DNA from: Sphingobium sp.
GTDB lineage: Bacteria; Pseudomonadota; Alphaproteobacteria; Sphingomonadales; Sphingomonadaceae
Assembly: GCF_003248505.1 (NCBI RefSeq)
Contig: NZ_QFOA01000067.1
Span: 1-18,912, forward strand
Reading direction: 5' to 3'
Length of the DNA stretch: 18,912 bases
The translations under genes and the position numbers were made by a program. Position 1 is the stretch's first letter, and every line of letters starts with the position of its first letter. The notes below the pieces were generated by a model. It had not been told where the DNA came from. It saw only the letters and a program-made list of their open reading frames with translations, and did not search any database. Below, piece by piece: positions 1-7,592 of this stretch.

Positions 1-100
1 GTAGCCAGCACGGCCCTGTCTCCGGGGGGGCGACATCATCTCGGAACGAAGGGGCGCAATCATCTCGGAAACGAGGGGCGGCTTCATCGGAATCGGCACC
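1..100. mobile_element. probable mobile-element end with short direct repeats
   Basis: Two near-identical units of 22-23 bases sit at 36-57 and 60-82 (both begin TCATCTCGGAA and end GGGGCG). A shorter third copy starts at 84 (TCATCGGAA). Tandem short repeats of this kind are typical of the ends of some transposable elements, IS21-family multiple terminal repeats among them. The adjoining transporter gene lacks its N-terminal part, which fits insertion at about position 100. No transposase is visible, so the family is a guess from the repeat pattern. Confidence 0.4.
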
Positions 101-120
101 TCAAGGCGTTTCTCGATCAG

Positions 121-819
121 ATGGGTCTCGGCGAGGCGGTGAATGGCGCCTTGGAGCAGGGCAAGAAGAGCATGTCTGGTGTCATCTCAAGCGTGGGACC
201 TTACATGCTCGCGGTGGGGAACGGCCTTACCAACCTCGTCCTCGTCATATTCGCTGCGATCTTTCTCGCCGCCGATCCTGACGTCTACCGCCGCGGCTTC
301 CTACACCTCGTTCCGGAAAAGGCCATCAATGTCGCGGAAGCCAGTCTCGGTGACGCGTGGAGAGGTCTGAATGGCTGGATGAAGGGACAGGCGGTCTCCT
401 CGGTTGTCGTGGCTGGGCTCACCTGGGCCGGTCTGGCCGTCCTCGGTGTTCCATCCGCCGGCGGCCTGGGGGTGATCGCGGGACTTCTCGATGTCATCCC
501 GATGATCGGTCCGGTCATCGCGGGTGTTCCAGCAGTCTTGTTGGCGTTCACTCATTCCCCAATGACCGCGTTTTGGACTGTCGTCCTTTTCCTCCTGGTT
601 CAGCAGCTGCAGGGCAATTTCCTACAGCCCATGATCCAGAAGCAAGCTGTGGACGTGCCGCCTGCGCTGCTTCTCTTCTCAGTCCTTGCCGCTGGCATGC
701 TGTTCGGTCCGCTCGGTGTTCTGCTCGCGGCGCCGCTGACGATCGTCCTGTTTGTCCTCACGAAGCGCATCTACGTTCGGTCTCTTCTAGGTAAGGACGT
801 GAAGATCGACGGGGAATGA
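121..819 (+). CDS. AI-2E family (PerM-type) transporter, 5'-truncated
   Basis: C-terminal two thirds of an AI-2E/PerM family membrane protein, a family of about 350 residues; 232 residues follow the first ATG. Family features visible are the hydrophobic segment GLLDVIPMIGPVIAGVPAVL near residues 121-140, the QGNFLQPMIQ stretch and the final GPLGVLLAAPL helix. The frame stays open to base 1, and similarity seems to start near 103 (HLKAFLDQ), so ATG 121 is only the first Met of a remnant; no Shine-Dalgarno precedes it. The missing part should hold the first membrane helices, so the product is probably not functional unless an upstream start restores it. Family members export small molecules or ions; the substrate cannot be told. 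The loss coincides with the repeat array at the left edge. Confidence 0.75.
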   Translation: MGLGEAVNGALEQGKKSMSGVISSVGPYMLAVGNGLTNLVLVIFAAIFLAADPDVYRRGFLHLVPEKAINVAEASLGDAWRGLNGWMKGQAVSSVVVAGLTWAGLAVLGVPSAGGLGVIAGLLDVIPMIGPVIAGVPAVLLAFTHSPMTAFWTVVLFLLVQQLQGNFLQPMIQKQAVDVPPALLLFSVLAAGMLFGPLGVLLAAPLTIVLFVLTKRIYVRSLLGKDVKIDGE

Positions 820-860
820 TCTGAGGAATGAGCGTTGGCTCGGGAGATTGATTGAACCCT

Positions 861-878
861 GCCTGACATATGTCAGGC
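861..878. promoter_or_regulatory. Crp/Fnr-type palindromic operator upstream of hdeD
   Basis: Perfect 18-base palindrome GCCTGACATATGTCAGGC, with TGA-N6-TCA half-site geometry as in Crp/Fnr family sites. Its centre is about 132 bases before the hdeD start. A weak -10-like TAGCTT lies at 900-905, about 33 bases from the centre, the spacing expected for a class II activator site at -41.5. The same motif recurs at 4545, 8284 and 8350. The motif is read directly; the role is inferred. Confidence 0.6.
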
Positions 879-1001
879 CGTCCTGATCGGCCAGCAGGGT
901 AGCTTGATCGCGCGTCAGTGAGTGGATCCAATCCTGTGCCGCCTCTCCAGCACGGGAACCGCGCACTGGCGCTTCGTTCACCACAGGAAAGGAGCATTGG
1001 C

Positions 1002-1613
1002 GTGGAAGTCTCGATTAGCAAAGTGACTATCGACGAGCGGGGCGAACTGCTGCCCGGCTTCGGCACGATGAGCCGCAACTGGAAGTGGATCGTCCTGAGA
1101 GGCGTGCTCGCGCTCGGGCTCGGCCTAGTGTGCTTCCTGTTTCCAGTCAGCGCGCTTTTCGCGTTCACCATGGTTTTCGCGGTCTATGCAGCCGTCGATG
1201 GCATCCTGTCCCTCGTGGCGGCAGTCAACGGCGCGCGGCACAAGGAGGATCGCTGGTGGGTCTACATCCTGCGCGGGGTGATCGGCATCGCAGTTGCAGC
1301 ACTGTTCGTGATGATGCCCATAGGCATGACGATCGGCTACGCGCTCATGACATTGGTGATGCTGTCGGTATGGGCGATCATGACCGGCGCATTGGAGATC
1401 GCAGCCGCTATCCGACTTCGGAAGGAAATCGAAGGAGAGTGGCTGATGGGTCTTTCGGGCCTGCTATCGCTACTCCTCGGAACGAGCATTGCAGTCCTTT
1501 TGTTCGTCGACCCGCTCGCGACGTTGCCATCCGCTGCGTGGGTGATCGGCACCTATGCGATCATCGCAGGTGTCGTCCTGCTGAGCCTCGGCCTGCGCCT
1601 GCGGAAGGCTTGA
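1002..1613 (+). CDS. hdeD: HdeD family (DUF308) acid/stress-resistance membrane protein
   Basis: 203-residue protein of the HdeD/DUF308 family. It has about six hydrophobic helices in three hairpin pairs, starting with WKWIVLRGVLALGLGLVCFL and ending near VIGTYAIIAGVVLLSLGLRL. HdeD proteins are inner-membrane proteins linked to acid and general stress resistance; the mechanism is unsettled. I chose GTG 1002 because AGGAAAGGAG (985-994) lies 7 bases before it. An ATG at 918 in the same frame has no such site and would add a non-family N-terminus. A Crp/Fnr-type palindrome at 861-878 probably controls it. The small DESFPASDPPS gene follows at 1701 and may be co-transcribed. hdeD is a core member of heat-resistance loci, as are yfdX, hsp20 and kefB in this window. 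Confidence 0.88.
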   Translation: MEVSISKVTIDERGELLPGFGTMSRNWKWIVLRGVLALGLGLVCFLFPVSALFAFTMVFAVYAAVDGILSLVAAVNGARHKEDRWWVYILRGVIGIAVAALFVMMPIGMTIGYALMTLVMLSVWAIMTGALEIAAAIRLRKEIEGEWLMGLSGLLSLLLGTSIAVLLFVDPLATLPSAAWVIGTYAIIAGVVLLSLGLRLRKA

Positions 1614-1700
1614 ACTTAGTTCGTAGCTAAGCCCGGCCGCTCAACCTGCTGGGGCAGAGCCTTGGCTAGCGCCACATTCAAAATCTGGAGGAATAGCGAA

Positions 1701-1889
1701 ATGTCAGATGCGAGGAAGACGAAGGAAGATAGCGAGCCAGCGTCCACCAACACGGCGAGACAAGAGCAGAAAGGCACTGCAACCCCGACGGATAATGTCG
1801 GGTTGGAGGTCGATCCGGTCGATGAAGCAATCGACGAATCCTTCCCGGCTAGCGACCCTCCAAGTTGGACCCTGGGCGGTTCCTATTAG
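1701..1889 (+). CDS. small protein with DESFPASDPPSW motif
   Basis: 62-residue hydrophilic protein. The first two thirds are low-complexity and charged (Lys, Glu, Thr, Ala). The C-terminus carries DPVDEAIDESFPASDPPSW followed by TLGG. I recall this motif as recurring in many small uncharacterised bacterial proteins; no biochemical role is known to me. The start is clear: CTGGAGGAA lies about 10 bases upstream of ATG 1701, and an in-frame ATG at 1662 lacks a site. It lies 87 bases after hdeD on the same strand and ends 6 bases from the convergent kefB stop. A role in stress tolerance is inferred from position only. Confidence 0.75.
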   Translation: MSDARKTKEDSEPASTNTARQEQKGTATPTDNVGLEVDPVDEAIDESFPASDPPSWTLGGSY

Positions 1890-1895
1890 GTTTAC

Positions 1896-3611
1896 CTAGG
1901 TTGGAAGCAATCGAAGCTCCGGATTGAGTTCGGCCCGGATCGAGCGGATCTTGTCCATGGCTTCAGCTGGCGGCACACCTAGGGACATAAGTGCCTGTGC
2001 CGCCAGCCCCAGCCCAGATGCATAGTTTTCAGGGAAGATGTGCGAGGCTCCTGCCTCCACAAGCTCCGCTAGGTGCGTATCGTCGCGGAGGCTCGCGATG
2101 ATCTGAAGCGAAGGATTCAGGCGTCGAGCCTCCCGAATGATCTTCGTGGATCGGTGCCAGTCGTTCACGAGAATGACCATCGCCCGAGCCCGGACGACGC
2201 CAGCAGCGTCGAGGATGCCCGGGCGGGTGGCGTCACCAAACACGACCTTGTGACCGTCGGCTTGTGCACGACGTAGGCGATCCACGTTACGTTCAATCCC
2301 AAGATATCTGATGTCGGCGTTTTCGAGCGTCACTGCGACCAAGCGCCCTACTGGACCACAACCAGCCAGAATGACGTGCTTGTCCAATCCTCCGCCAGCG
2401 GCGTGCACATCACTTTCAGCATGATCAAGGTCGTCCTTATCGGTCGGAACGTTCAGCGAATTGATGGCACGGTCTCCCAACTGGGCGAGCATAGGACCTG
2501 TCAGCATGCTAATTGCGACTGCCCCGAGTATTGGCTGTCCGACTGCGGGTGAAAGCAATGAACCCTCAAGGCACCGTTCGATCACGAGGAGCCCGAGTTC
2601 GCCGGCGTGTGCGAGTAGCAGCCCGGCCTTCAGGGCGCTACCTGAGCCCATCCCGGAGACCATGCTTACGAGGAAAACGACAGCGAACTTCACAACGATG
2701 ATGGTTGCGAAGATAGCCATCGTCAGGCCGGGGGCGGCGCTGATCTCTGCCCAGTCCACTGACATCCCGACAGTGATGAAGAAGACTCCGAGCAATAGGT
2801 CCCTGAAGGGCCTGATCTCGTCCTCAAGCTGATGACGGAAGTCACTTTCCGCCACCATCATTCCCACGATGAACGCGCCGAGCGGCAAGGACAGGCCCAC
2901 CGACTGTGCGGCGAGAGAGGCGCCGACCACCATCGTGAGGACGGCAAGCAGGAATACCTCGTTGACCTTTGAACGGGCGACCCACCCAAGCAAGCGGCCG
3001 AGCGTCCGCCGCGCGAGCAACGCCACGACAGCAAACGCGACCAGGCTAACCGCGAGCTTGCCTAGGACGTGCTCCATCTCATCTGATCCGGTAGCGCCGT
3101 GGAGGGCCGATACGAGGGCGATCAGTGCAAGGGCGACGAGGTCCTCGAACAGCACGATGCCTGTCGCTGCCAAGCCGTGTCGGCTTGCAGTCTCGTCGGT
3201 ATCGATGAGGTGCTTGTGGACGATGGCGGTCGAGGACATGGCCACGGCGCCGCCTATGATCGCGGACTGCAGGAAGGGTATTCCGCACAGATGGTGGGCG
3301 AGGGCGGTGACGACAGCGCCAGTGCCGGCAAGCGTGGCAGCGCCTAGAAAGAGGACCGACTTCCCAGCTGCCATGAGCCGTGGGAGCGAGAATTCGAGCC
3401 CTATCACGAACATCAGCAAAGCAATGCCCAGTTCCCCGAAGAAGTGGGTCGCGTCGGCATGATGGGAGATGACCCCAAGGCCGGTTGGGCCAAGTAGGAG
3501 GCCGGCAGCGAGATAGCCCACGATGGGGGAGAGGCGTAGCCGGGTCAGTAGGGCAACGGCGACAAATGCCGCGCTGATCAGCAGGAATGTCTGGACTAGA
3601 GCTTCTTCCAC
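1896..3611 (-). CDS. kefB: KefB-type K+/H+ antiporter with TrkA-N domain
   Basis: 571-residue CPA2 family monovalent cation:proton antiporter. The membrane exchanger domain spans about residues 5-380 with many helices, including the family stretch FGELGIALLMFVIGLEFSL and SLPLGAFIVGMMVAESDF. A cytoplasmic NAD-binding TrkA-N/RCK domain follows with its dinucleotide motif GCGPVGR at 417-423. KefB proteins release K+ in exchange for H+, protecting against electrophiles and pH stress; kefB is a regular member of heat-resistance loci. The start is GTG 3611: AAGGAG lies 9 bases upstream. The frame stays open upstream to 4172, but that part runs antisense to the histidine kinase gene and has no family similarity. 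The kinase gene ends 97 bases upstream on the same strand, so the two may form one operon. Confidence 0.88.
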   Translation of the reverse strand: MEEALVQTFLLISAAFVAVALLTRLRLSPIVGYLAAGLLLGPTGLGVISHHADATHFFGELGIALLMFVIGLEFSLPRLMAAGKSVLFLGAATLAGTGAVVTALAHHLCGIPFLQSAIIGGAVAMSSTAIVHKHLIDTDETASRHGLAATGIVLFEDLVALALIALVSALHGATGSDEMEHVLGKLAVSLVAFAVVALLARRTLGRLLGWVARSKVNEVFLLAVLTMVVGASLAAQSVGLSLPLGAFIVGMMVAESDFRHQLEDEIRPFRDLLLGVFFITVGMSVDWAEISAAPGLTMAIFATIIVVKFAVVFLVSMVSGMGSGSALKAGLLLAHAGELGLLVIERCLEGSLLSPAVGQPILGAVAISMLTGPMLAQLGDRAINSLNVPTDKDDLDHAESDVHAAGGGLDKHVILAGCGPVGRLVAVTLENADIRYLGIERNVDRLRRAQADGHKVVFGDATRPGILDAAGVVRARAMVILVNDWHRSTKIIREARRLNPSLQIIASLRDDTHLAELVEAGASHIFPENYASGLGLAAQALMSLGVPPAEAMDKIRSIRAELNPELRLLPT

Positions 3612-3708
3612 GCGACTTGGCTCCTTAGTTTGGCTGGCGTGGGCGGATCGTGCGTTTTCGGTGGCGGCGGCGGAACGGCAAGCACCTGTCGCCCCCGGCC
3701 GCCGCAGT

Positions 3709-4452
3709 TCAGCGCTTGCGGAGGACGGCTCGGGGAAGGTGCAGAATGACCCGAGTCCCGCGACCCACGGCGCTCTCGATGACAACGTCGCCGCCATGCT
3801 GTTCGGCGAACCTGCGGACCTGGCCAAGTCCCAGGCCGGTGCCCCTGGCCCGATCCTTCGTGGTGAAGAAAGGTTCGAAGACGCGTGCGAGGGTCTCGGG
3901 TGGGATTCCCGTTCCCGTGTCCGAGACAACGATGCGGACGAAGTCGCCCACACCGCCAGGAAGGTTGCTCTTTCCTCGGAAGGCATTCGAAGCCTCGACG
4001 GTGACCACCCCGCCATTCGGCATCGCGTCGGATGCGTTGACGAGGAGGTTGAGCAGAGCGAACTCGAGATACGTCCGCACGACCTTGATGGGCCAAAGAT
4101 CGGGAGGCAACTTCCTCTGCAGCACCACTCCGTGTCCGAAGGATCGTTCGACAAGCAGGGAGAGCCCATCAATGGTCGATGGCAGTGTCGTCACTTCCGG
4201 CGCTTGGCCATGATCGCCCGAGATCGAGACGATGCTCTTGGCAAGAACGGCGGCATTCCCGATAGCCCTATGCATTCCCTCGAAGATCATCTCCCGTTTG
4301 GGATGGTTCCCCTCTCGCTCCAGCAAAACAACGCCGGAAGAAATGACCGCGAGCATGTTCTTCAGGTCGTGCGCCATGCCGCGCATCAGAAGGTCGGGTG
4401 TGACGGCGTTCGTGCTCGGAGCCACGACGCTTTCCGCTACGATAATTTCCAC
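3709..4452 (-). CDS. soluble histidine kinase without sensor domain
   Basis: 247-residue histidine kinase made of the catalytic core only. Visible are an H-box MAHDLKNMLAVISS (His28) of the HDxxN type, an N-box LLNLLVNASDAMP (Asn139), the G1 box SDTGTGIP, the F box FEPFFTTK and the G2 box GTGLGLG. No membrane segment, PAS or other sensor domain is visible and no response regulator is adjacent, so the input must come from a partner or from the 27-residue N-terminus. GTG 4452 is favoured because GGAGG lies 7 bases upstream; ATG 4494 would add 14 residues without a clear site. A Crp/Fnr-type operator sits at 4545-4558. The kefB gene follows downstream, suggesting that the two act together or are co-expressed. 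Confidence 0.8.
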   Translation of the reverse strand: MEIIVAESVVAPSTNAVTPDLLMRGMAHDLKNMLAVISSGVVLLEREGNHPKREMIFEGMHRAIGNAAVLAKSIVSISGDHGQAPEVTTLPSTIDGLSLLVERSFGHGVVLQRKLPPDLWPIKVVRTYLEFALLNLLVNASDAMPNGGVVTVEASNAFRGKSNLPGGVGDFVRIVVSDTGTGIPPETLARVFEPFFTTKDRARGTGLGLGQVRRFAEQHGGDVVIESAVGRGTRVILHLPRAVLRKR

Positions 4453-4544
4453 TGCTACGCCTCCGCTGTTCGAGTTCAGATGGCGAGGCGGCATCTGTCG
4501 AAGCCGCTTGCCCTGAAGTCGTAGCTGATCGGCAAAGGCGGAGA

Positions 4545-4558
4545 CTGAGGTATGTCAG
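4545..4558. promoter_or_regulatory. Crp/Fnr-type operator upstream of histidine kinase
   Basis: CTGAGGTATGTCAG: the right half TATGTCAG is identical to the copy at 8350 and the core keeps TGA-N6-TCA; the left half has GG in place of CA. It lies about 99 bases before the GTG start of the kinase gene, or 57 before the alternative ATG, on the promoter side of that gene. It lies downstream of the 197-residue gene that ends at 4644. Confidence 0.5.
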
Positions 4559-4643
4559 GTGGGGGACAGAGAATTCGCGGACGCTGAGGCCTTGGCGAAG
4601 TTTCCGGCCTTGCGATCGTGTAGGAATGGAAGCCCCATATTGA

Positions 4644-5237
4644 TCAACCTCGTCGGCTCAGGCCTGAACGAGGCGAATCGTCGTCGCCGTCCGGACCTGG
4701 CATTTCAGTGGCCTCCGCGACCAAAGTCCTTATTGTCGCGATGAAAGCATCCTCTGCGATGGGTTCGATCATCGGACGCTCAGAACTTCCGAGACGCGTA
4801 GGAATATAGAGAGTGGTTGGCCCGATCAGCCACAGCGCGGTGACATAGACTTCAGGTAGCGAGAGCCATCGAACGGTATAATGCCGATCATCGTCTTCAA
4901 AACCTTGAGCGATACGAAGGGCTGCTGCCATTGCTCCAGCGGCGTCACCACCACGGAATCCGTATGAAGGCGTTTCAAGCTCACCTTTGAATACGTCGAC
5001 CACTGCGAGGGGGGCGTCGCCATTGACGATCAGCCCTCTCCATCCATCTGGTGATGCCTCACGCTGTTGGACGAAATCTCGAGGATCAGCGGAATAGGAG
5101 GTGAAGGGGCCTAGCAGATTAGTGGCCTCGGCAAGCAGCCCCTCTGCGAACTGCGGGTCTAGCACTGGCAGCGCTGCCAATAGTGCTTCTTCCAGCCCCG
5201 GAAGTTCCCCATCGAAGATTTCGGACGATATTGCCAT
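4644..5237 (-). CDS. uncharacterised 197-residue protein, third gene of protease operon
   Basis: I do not recognise this protein. It is 197 residues and acidic, with no signal peptide. A predicted mixed alpha/beta middle contains GLIVNGDAPLAVVDVF and HYTVRWLSLPEVYVTALWLI, and a disordered acidic/basic tail ends it (PDGDDDSPRSGLSRRG). ATG 5237 overlaps the TGA stop of the protease gene by one base (TGATG), with no strong Shine-Dalgarno, so translation is probably coupled. The frame runs open to 5423, but that part is antiphase to the protease gene and is not used. The genetic linkage suggests a partner, inhibitor or substrate of the protease; the sequence does not say which. Confidence 0.75.
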   Translation of the reverse strand: MAISSEIFDGELPGLEEALLAALPVLDPQFAEGLLAEATNLLGPFTSYSADPRDFVQQREASPDGWRGLIVNGDAPLAVVDVFKGELETPSYGFRGGDAAGAMAAALRIAQGFEDDDRHYTVRWLSLPEVYVTALWLIGPTTLYIPTRLGSSERPMIEPIAEDAFIATIRTLVAEATEMPGPDGDDDSPRSGLSRRG

Positions 5238-5797
5238 CAGGGGTTCAACACATAGGTATCGGTCCAACGACCGCCGGCTACTTGGTAACCTCCGTTGACG
5301 AGGGCACCTCCAGCAATAGCGCTCTGACCGTAGATAGGATCGGTCAACCAGACCTGTATGTTGCCACCCCCCAAATCTTGCATGCCGTAGATTGCAAGGA
5401 AGTGGTATCCGCGATTGCGCCATTGGACGCAGATCGGGATGGGATTTCGTGCGACCAGTTCCCTCGCGATGTCTTCCGGGTTAAGCCAACCGCCTGCTCT
5501 AGCCCGGAAGTGACCGACTTGAATGAGCGGCGCGTCCAACGTCCAAGTTCTGTTGCATGGTCGCGGAGATCGACAGCAGTCGGATTGGAGTTCGCCACTC
5601 GCTACCTCGCACATACTTTTTGATGGCGGACGGGGATAGAAGCGGGAGACGCTCGCAGACACGGCAGCCCAGCACCAGTTCGTCATTCCACCTTGTGGCT
5701 CGACGATAAAGCCGACTGAAATCGGATCCGTGGCGTCTAGTCCACGAATACCGAGTGCCACCGCCCGGTGCGGGAAGCTGCCGCGAAGTTCTTTCAT
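5237..5797 (-). CDS. papain-like cysteine protease
   Basis: 186-residue protein of the papain-like cysteine protease group (resembling peptidase C70). The likely active site is complete: Gln35 in EPQGGMTNWCWAAV, Cys42 in the NWCWAA motif, His132 in GYHFLAIYG and Asp153 in WLTDPIYG. It also has the family's Cys-rich insert (QSDCCRSPRPCN, residues 71-82) and the closing GGRWTDTYVL. No signal peptide or membrane helix is visible, so it should act in the cytoplasm unless a dedicated exporter exists. Its ATG overlaps the stop of the lipoprotein gene by one base (TAATG) and its stop overlaps the next start, so the three genes form one translational unit. The substrate is unknown. It could be a stress- or defence-related peptidase or a secreted effector. 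Confidence 0.82.
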   Translation of the reverse strand: MKELRGSFPHRAVALGIRGLDATDPISVGFIVEPQGGMTNWCWAAVSASVSRFYPRPPSKSMCEVASGELQSDCCRSPRPCNRTWTLDAPLIQVGHFRARAGGWLNPEDIARELVARNPIPICVQWRNRGYHFLAIYGMQDLGGGNIQVWLTDPIYGQSAIAGGALVNGGYQVAGGRWTDTYVLNP

Positions 5798-6585
5798 TAG
5801 CAGCCTGTGGGTTTTGTCTCAGGGACAATAGGTCCGTTGCTCGTAAAATAGGTCAGTGGGCAGAGGCCAATGAGATTGCCATTGTTGCCGTATCTGAGAT
5901 CATACATACCTGGACGAAGGATGGAACTTGTGTCCGTAGCAGCTGCGGGATCCAGACCACCGCCTTTCGCTGACTCCGTTGCTGCGGCTGGACCCTTCGC
6001 TGCGGTGACAAGGGAGGCGATTGAGGCCAGCATCTCTGAAGCCTTGCTGTCGGCTGATGCGTCGAAGCCAGTCAGCATCCATCCATTCTGCAGCGTAGGT
6101 TTAAGGCTTGCGGTCCCGAAGCCGGCATGAACAGATAATCGCATCGGACGGCTGCGGTCAGGAACGTAAACCAGCTTTAGGGTATAGCCCGGCACCGCAA
6201 CTGAAAAGCTCTGGTCGCCGCCGCCACCTGCCGGCGCAGCTGCCGACTCTTTCGGTTTCTCTTCGTCCGCGCCTCCGACCGGCGCTGCTCCCCATCCTCC
6301 AGCATGCCCAGGGACGGCTGGCCCAGGCGCGGGAGGAGGCGCGCCCGGTGCAGCTTTTGCTGGTGCCGGTGCAGGTGCTGGCGGGGGGACTGCTCCTGGG
6401 CCGGCGACATCTCCGCCAACCGATGCGAGCTTAGGATCGGCGGTCACGATAAGTATGGGTTTTGGAAGGTAGTAGACTGCGCCCTGCGGCGCAGACTTGG
6501 CAGATAGGTCTGGGTTCAATTGGTTGAACGAGACGCCAGCGCAACCTGACAGTGCAAGCGGAAGCACGAATATCGAGTATCTCAC
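5797..6585 (-). CDS. proline/alanine-rich lipoprotein, first gene of protease operon
   Basis: 262-residue protein with a lipoprotein signal peptide: MRYSIFVLPLALSGCAG, lipobox LSGC with lipidated Cys15. After about 50 residues comes a Pro/Ala linker (roughly residues 62-97), then a Gly-rich patch, then a globular part starting at QSFSVAVPGYTLKLVYVPD. The layout suggests a domain held away from the membrane by an extended arm. No known domain is recognised. A GGGG-containing A+G-rich stretch lies about 11 bases before the ATG. It is the first of three overlapping genes and is preceded by the AT-rich region 6586-6777, which probably holds the promoter. Pairing a surface or periplasmic lipoprotein with a leaderless protease is unusual. 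Confidence 0.75.
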   Translation of the reverse strand: MRYSIFVLPLALSGCAGVSFNQLNPDLSAKSAPQGAVYYLPKPILIVTADPKLASVGGDVAGPGAVPPPAPAPAPAKAAPGAPPPAPGPAVPGHAGGWGAAPVGGADEEKPKESAAAPAGGGGDQSFSVAVPGYTLKLVYVPDRSRPMRLSVHAGFGTASLKPTLQNGWMLTGFDASADSKASEMLASIASLVTAAKGPAAATESAKGGGLDPAAATDTSSILRPGMYDLRYGNNGNLIGLCPLTYFTSNGPIVPETKPTGC

Positions 6586-6777
6586 AAGAGGCCCCCTAAC
6601 CCAAATCGTAAGTAATGATGCGGGAGCCTGATGAGTTATTCAATAGGATGGGGATGCGGTGTGATGGATTTTAGATAGAATGGAGGGTGCTCAACCCCTT
6701 ATCTGCGTTTTTCGCGATGAAATCACGGAAGAATATTTTTGTGGTCCGTCCAGAGATATCTATCCGGTGACATAGAG
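6586..6777 (-). promoter_or_regulatory. AT-rich intergenic region with promoter for the lipoprotein operon
   Basis: This 192-base spacer is clearly richer in A and T than its neighbours. On the minus strand a possible pair is TTGAGC (6689-6694) and TAAAAT (6668-6673) with a 15-base spacer, shorter than ideal. It separates the 3' end of a crp/fnr gene from the lipoprotein start. I see no TGA-N6-TCA site in it, so this operon is probably outside the palindrome regulon. Confidence 0.3.
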
Positions 6778-7512
6778 CTAAAGCAGCAGCCGCTGGTGCT
6801 CAGCTTCCCCAATAACGTAGCCCGATAGCTTGGCCATGGTCGCTCGGTTACGGATGACCAGGGAATTGGCGCCAATAGTGGCGAGATCGTCTCGTCGTAG
6901 CTCCGTCATCGACCGGCTGACATGGGTGTCGGAGAGTCCCAGGAGGTCAGCAAGATGGCGCCGCTGGAGAGGGAAGTAGCTCATGGAATCATTGCCGAGC
7001 CCGAGCGGCTGGAGGCGATCCACGAGTTCGAGCAGGAAGTAGGCAAGACGCTCGGGGCCGCTCTGCTTCGCTACCATCTCAATGCGACGGTCTGCACGAC
7101 GCTCGTCCTCCATGAGGGCGAACACCATCGCACTCGACAGCTTGCTATGGTCGTCGAACATGTCGTTAAGCGACCGTCCCTGTAGAACGCACAGTGTCAC
7201 CGGTGTGAGGCTCTCCACGCCGCTGTCGGAGGCGCCCAGGACGAGCTGTTGAAGTCCGATAAGACTGCCAGGCAAAAGGATATCGATAATCTGTCGAAGA
7301 CCGGACGGTCCCACACGATACCTGTATGCCCACCCGGAGAAGAGTGTGAAAAGCTGGCCATCATACTTGCCAGGCTCGATGATGATCGTCCGGGGAGGGA
7401 GTTCGACCTGCCCGCTCTTGAGCGAACTGACATAGCTGAGTTCGGGCGTCGTGAACTGCTTGAAAGGCGCCATCTTCCGCAGGGCGCAATCCTCGCACGG
7501 GATAAACTTCAT
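6778..7512 (-). CDS. Crp/Fnr family transcriptional regulator (DTHVSR type)
   Basis: 244-residue Crp/Fnr regulator. The N-terminal cyclic-nucleotide-binding-like beta barrel spans about residues 20-120 (IIEPGKYDGQLFTLFSGWAYRY) and the C-terminal winged helix 150-225, with HTH LADLLGLSDTHVSRSMTELR. Cysteines sit at 6 and 9 (CEDC) and at 108, matching three of the four FNR iron-sulfur ligands; the fourth is absent, so a [4Fe-4S] sensor is doubtful. The recognition helix has DTHVSR instead of the ETVSR of FNR, so its DNA site should differ from that of the neighbour. ATG 7512 is chosen: GGAGG is close upstream (3 bases), and ATG 7560 has no site and gives a non-family N-terminus. The next crp/fnr gene lies 80 bases upstream on the same strand. 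Confidence 0.85.
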   Translation of the reverse strand: MKFIPCEDCALRKMAPFKQFTTPELSYVSSLKSGQVELPPRTIIIEPGKYDGQLFTLFSGWAYRYRVGPSGLRQIIDILLPGSLIGLQQLVLGASDSGVESLTPVTLCVLQGRSLNDMFDDHSKLSSAMVFALMEDERRADRRIEMVAKQSGPERLAYFLLELVDRLQPLGLGNDSMSYFPLQRRHLADLLGLSDTHVSRSMTELRRDDLATIGANSLVIRNRATMAKLSGYVIGEAEHQRLLL

Positions 7513-7592
7513 ATGCCTCCGGTCCCTAACACGCGTGCGCGATAGCAGAGAGCGGATCACATGTCACACGGACTGACCGAAGTTAGTTTGCA

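Noticed and set aside
1614..1631. Terminator after hdeD (CTTAG/CTAAG repeat)
   Set aside because: A five-pair AT-containing stem without a T-run is too weak to support.
3612..4172. Long 5' extension of the kefB frame
   Set aside because: It runs through the histidine kinase gene in another frame, lacks family similarity, and GTG 3611 has a good ribosome site.
3523..4524. 333-residue open frame on the plus strand
   Set aside because: It lies antisense to the kinase gene and the kefB start, its composition is that of a GC-rich shadow frame, and no motif is recognisable.
5238..5423. N-terminal extension of the 197-residue protein
   Set aside because: It overlaps the protease gene in another frame; the TGATG overlap gives a better start at 5237.
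6778..7512. True FNR-type [4Fe-4S] oxygen sensor
   Set aside because: Only Cys6, Cys9 and Cys108 match; the fourth ligand is absent, so oxygen sensing by a full cluster is not supported.
7551..7570. Further Crp/Fnr site near TGTGACATGTGA
   Set aside because: Contains only half-sites with the wrong spacing, not TGA-N6-TCA.
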